64,000 nt of DNA, from the NCBI RefSeq assembly GCF_021484805.1, contig NZ_CP090557.1, forward strand, positions 794,501 to 858,500. Direction: 5' to 3'. The notes beneath the pieces are model-generated. The model was not told where the DNA came from. It did not search any database and saw only the letters and a program-made list of their open reading frames with translations. Positions 63,901 through 64,000 of this stretch are shown here, in pieces. The DNA is from Tellurirhabdus bombi (GTDB lineage Bacteria > Bacteroidota > Bacteroidia > Cytophagales > Spirosomataceae). Position numbers and translations under genes: made by a program. Each line of letters starts with the position of its first letter. Positions within the stretch are counted from its first letter, which is position 1.

Positions 63901-64000
63901 ATGGTTCGGTTGCGGTTAGTAAGCAGTAGACCCCGGTCGTCAGTGCCAATCCAGAGCTGGCCTTGCTGGCTGGGTAGCATTGGCCCAGCCGTTTTAAAGG
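60966..64000 (-). CDS. Hybrid two-component system regulator (HTCS), N-terminus beyond the window
   Basis: The open frame reaches the right edge without a start; an ATG at 63980 lies inside a propeller repeat and is not the true start. Visible parts in order: beta-propeller sensor repeats (several GLWVGT/RLWVGTRDNGL blades), a Y_Y_Y domain (LTFNHQQNVFSVEFAVLNF to EPGDYTLRIKGANNDG), one membrane helix (WAYALYVTVFLGLLYMW), and a histidine kinase with phospho-His in NIAHEIRTPLTLV and ATPase motifs EDNGVGI and GFGIGLALS. A receiver domain follows (LVISDVAMPVMDGVELT; DEYLTKPF) and a C-terminal AraC-type DNA-binding domain (VAFTVGFNDPKYFSKSFRSQF). HTCS proteins sense oligosaccharides in the periplasm and activate SusC/SusD operons; the operon at 60.1-44.6 kb is the likely target. 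Confidence 0.95.
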   Translation of the reverse strand, partial: FKTAGPMLPSQQGQLWIGTDDRGLLLTNRNRTILRHYTHTPKNKQSISNDKIKCLLADGQKGLWVGTIKGLNYLDFRTNSFTRYFNDPGDANSLPDDRIYDLKYDAEGNLWIATYRGGLCRFEPKTGLFERLIAQPANPEALQTNAITSLLIDSRQQFWVGTTQGLYQKIKGKNAFIRLKHKSDDSTSLSGNYIACLFEDQQQRLWVGTRDNGLNRLEPGSRTFRRFSVQHGLPGNTIAGIREDGRGRIWISTENGLSRFDPKQGRFSNFDKHDGLVCKEFTTNSAYRDERGYLYFGGYNGIVIFHPDSIRSNNHIPRLAFTGLKLFNQPVSLADSTQTILEKSIQHTPSLTFNHQQNVFSVEFAVLNFINSPKNRYAYQLVGFDKDWNYVDEPVATYMNLEPGDYTLRIKGANNDGVWNPQPLEVAITILPPLWKSTWAYALYVTVFLGLLYMWSRFNRVRLQLAHDLQLEHLEKERQQELHQTKLNFFTNIAHEIRTPLTLVISPIEVLSSQYPADSLIQKQLSVMKLSTNRLLRLLNQLLDFQKHETGNVRLHRQEHDLVTFLRSITDSFQEYARSRQVTLRYESEKAAVSVWFDAGEMEKVFYNLLLNAFKFTPAGGEIAVRIAFPEGTDADENQVCIFIEDNGVGISADDLHRIFHRFYQADHPGTHNSGFGIGLALSKSIIDLHQGTIGVESREASAGQHGHTQFMIKLPLAVASEATNIKAKGEEITAFLAPAEPIVVDFVQEEVSTNHSVEKPLILIVEDQEDIRAYLKEMLQETYQVVEAANGALAWEQATQSLPDLVISDVAMPVMDGVELTRRLKTDARTAHIPVILLTARTAVEHQLAGLKTGADEYLTKPFHGQLLMTRIQNLLQLREKLKAKYHRIVTLQPQNQEIDHPDDKFLNRLMTIMESNLSNADFNVASLVTEMGMSRPVLFRKVKMLTGLSVIDLLRTTRLKKAEMLLKQRKMSVSEVAFTVGFNDPKYFSKSFRSQFGQTPTEYLTNLN

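Overview
The window comes from a Bacteroidota chromosome, most likely order Cytophagales and close to Spirosoma/Larkinella (inference). The grounds are a gldG gliding gene, several SusC/SusD pairs, FecI/FecR-type sigma and anti-sigma genes, a hybrid two-component regulator (HTCS), and -7 promoter elements of the Bacteroidetes form TAnnTTTG. I saw no rRNA, tRNA, CRISPR array, phage or insertion sequence.

Layout. 1-7.3 kb is housekeeping: the 5' end of dnaN, gldG, a small zinc-ribbon membrane protein, ffh, a CvfB-like S1 protein and priA. 7.4-21.9 kb holds single genes and small operons: a YpdA-type reductase, a GH78 rhamnosidase, an IMPACT/YigZ protein, an APC permease, a TIM-barrel isomerase with a DUF1080 hydrolase, a 7TM AraC regulator, several exported proteins and a P-type cation ATPase. 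22.2-26.5 kb has an ECF sigma factor with a membrane anti-sigma candidate and a CpxP-like protein, then a DUF1800/DUF1501 pair. 26.6-38.6 kb is a FecI/FecR-controlled locus with two SusC/SusD pairs and no hydrolase.

38.9-44.6 kb is the most unusual part. One gene fuses a sigma-like domain, an anti-sigma-like domain, one membrane helix and TPRs in a single chain. It is followed by a probable operon: a polytopic membrane protein with two Asp/His/His motifs, a membrane-anchored partner whose predicted mature N-terminus is His, a small cytochrome c, and an exported TIM-barrel protein. I read the first three as a candidate copper/redox system. The first motif has the same spacing as the metal site of PmoC, but overall homology is not shown.

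44.6-60.1 kb is a minus-strand polysaccharide utilisation operon running from a 31-residue membrane ORF through susC, susD, a fasciclin lipoprotein, a glycan-binding lipoprotein candidate, a beta-helix protein, GH95, GH31, an alginate-lyase-family protein and GH88. SusC/SusD would import oligosaccharides cut by the lyase-like and glycosidase proteins, and GH88 would remove unsaturated uronic acids. The target is therefore probably a uronic-acid-containing polysaccharide. The control region (60.1-60.5 kb) carries an array of GTTCA/GTCCG repeats spaced mostly 20-21 bp. Beyond it lie a small DUF3244-like protein with a sigma-54-like promoter and the HTCS regulator, which runs off the right edge.
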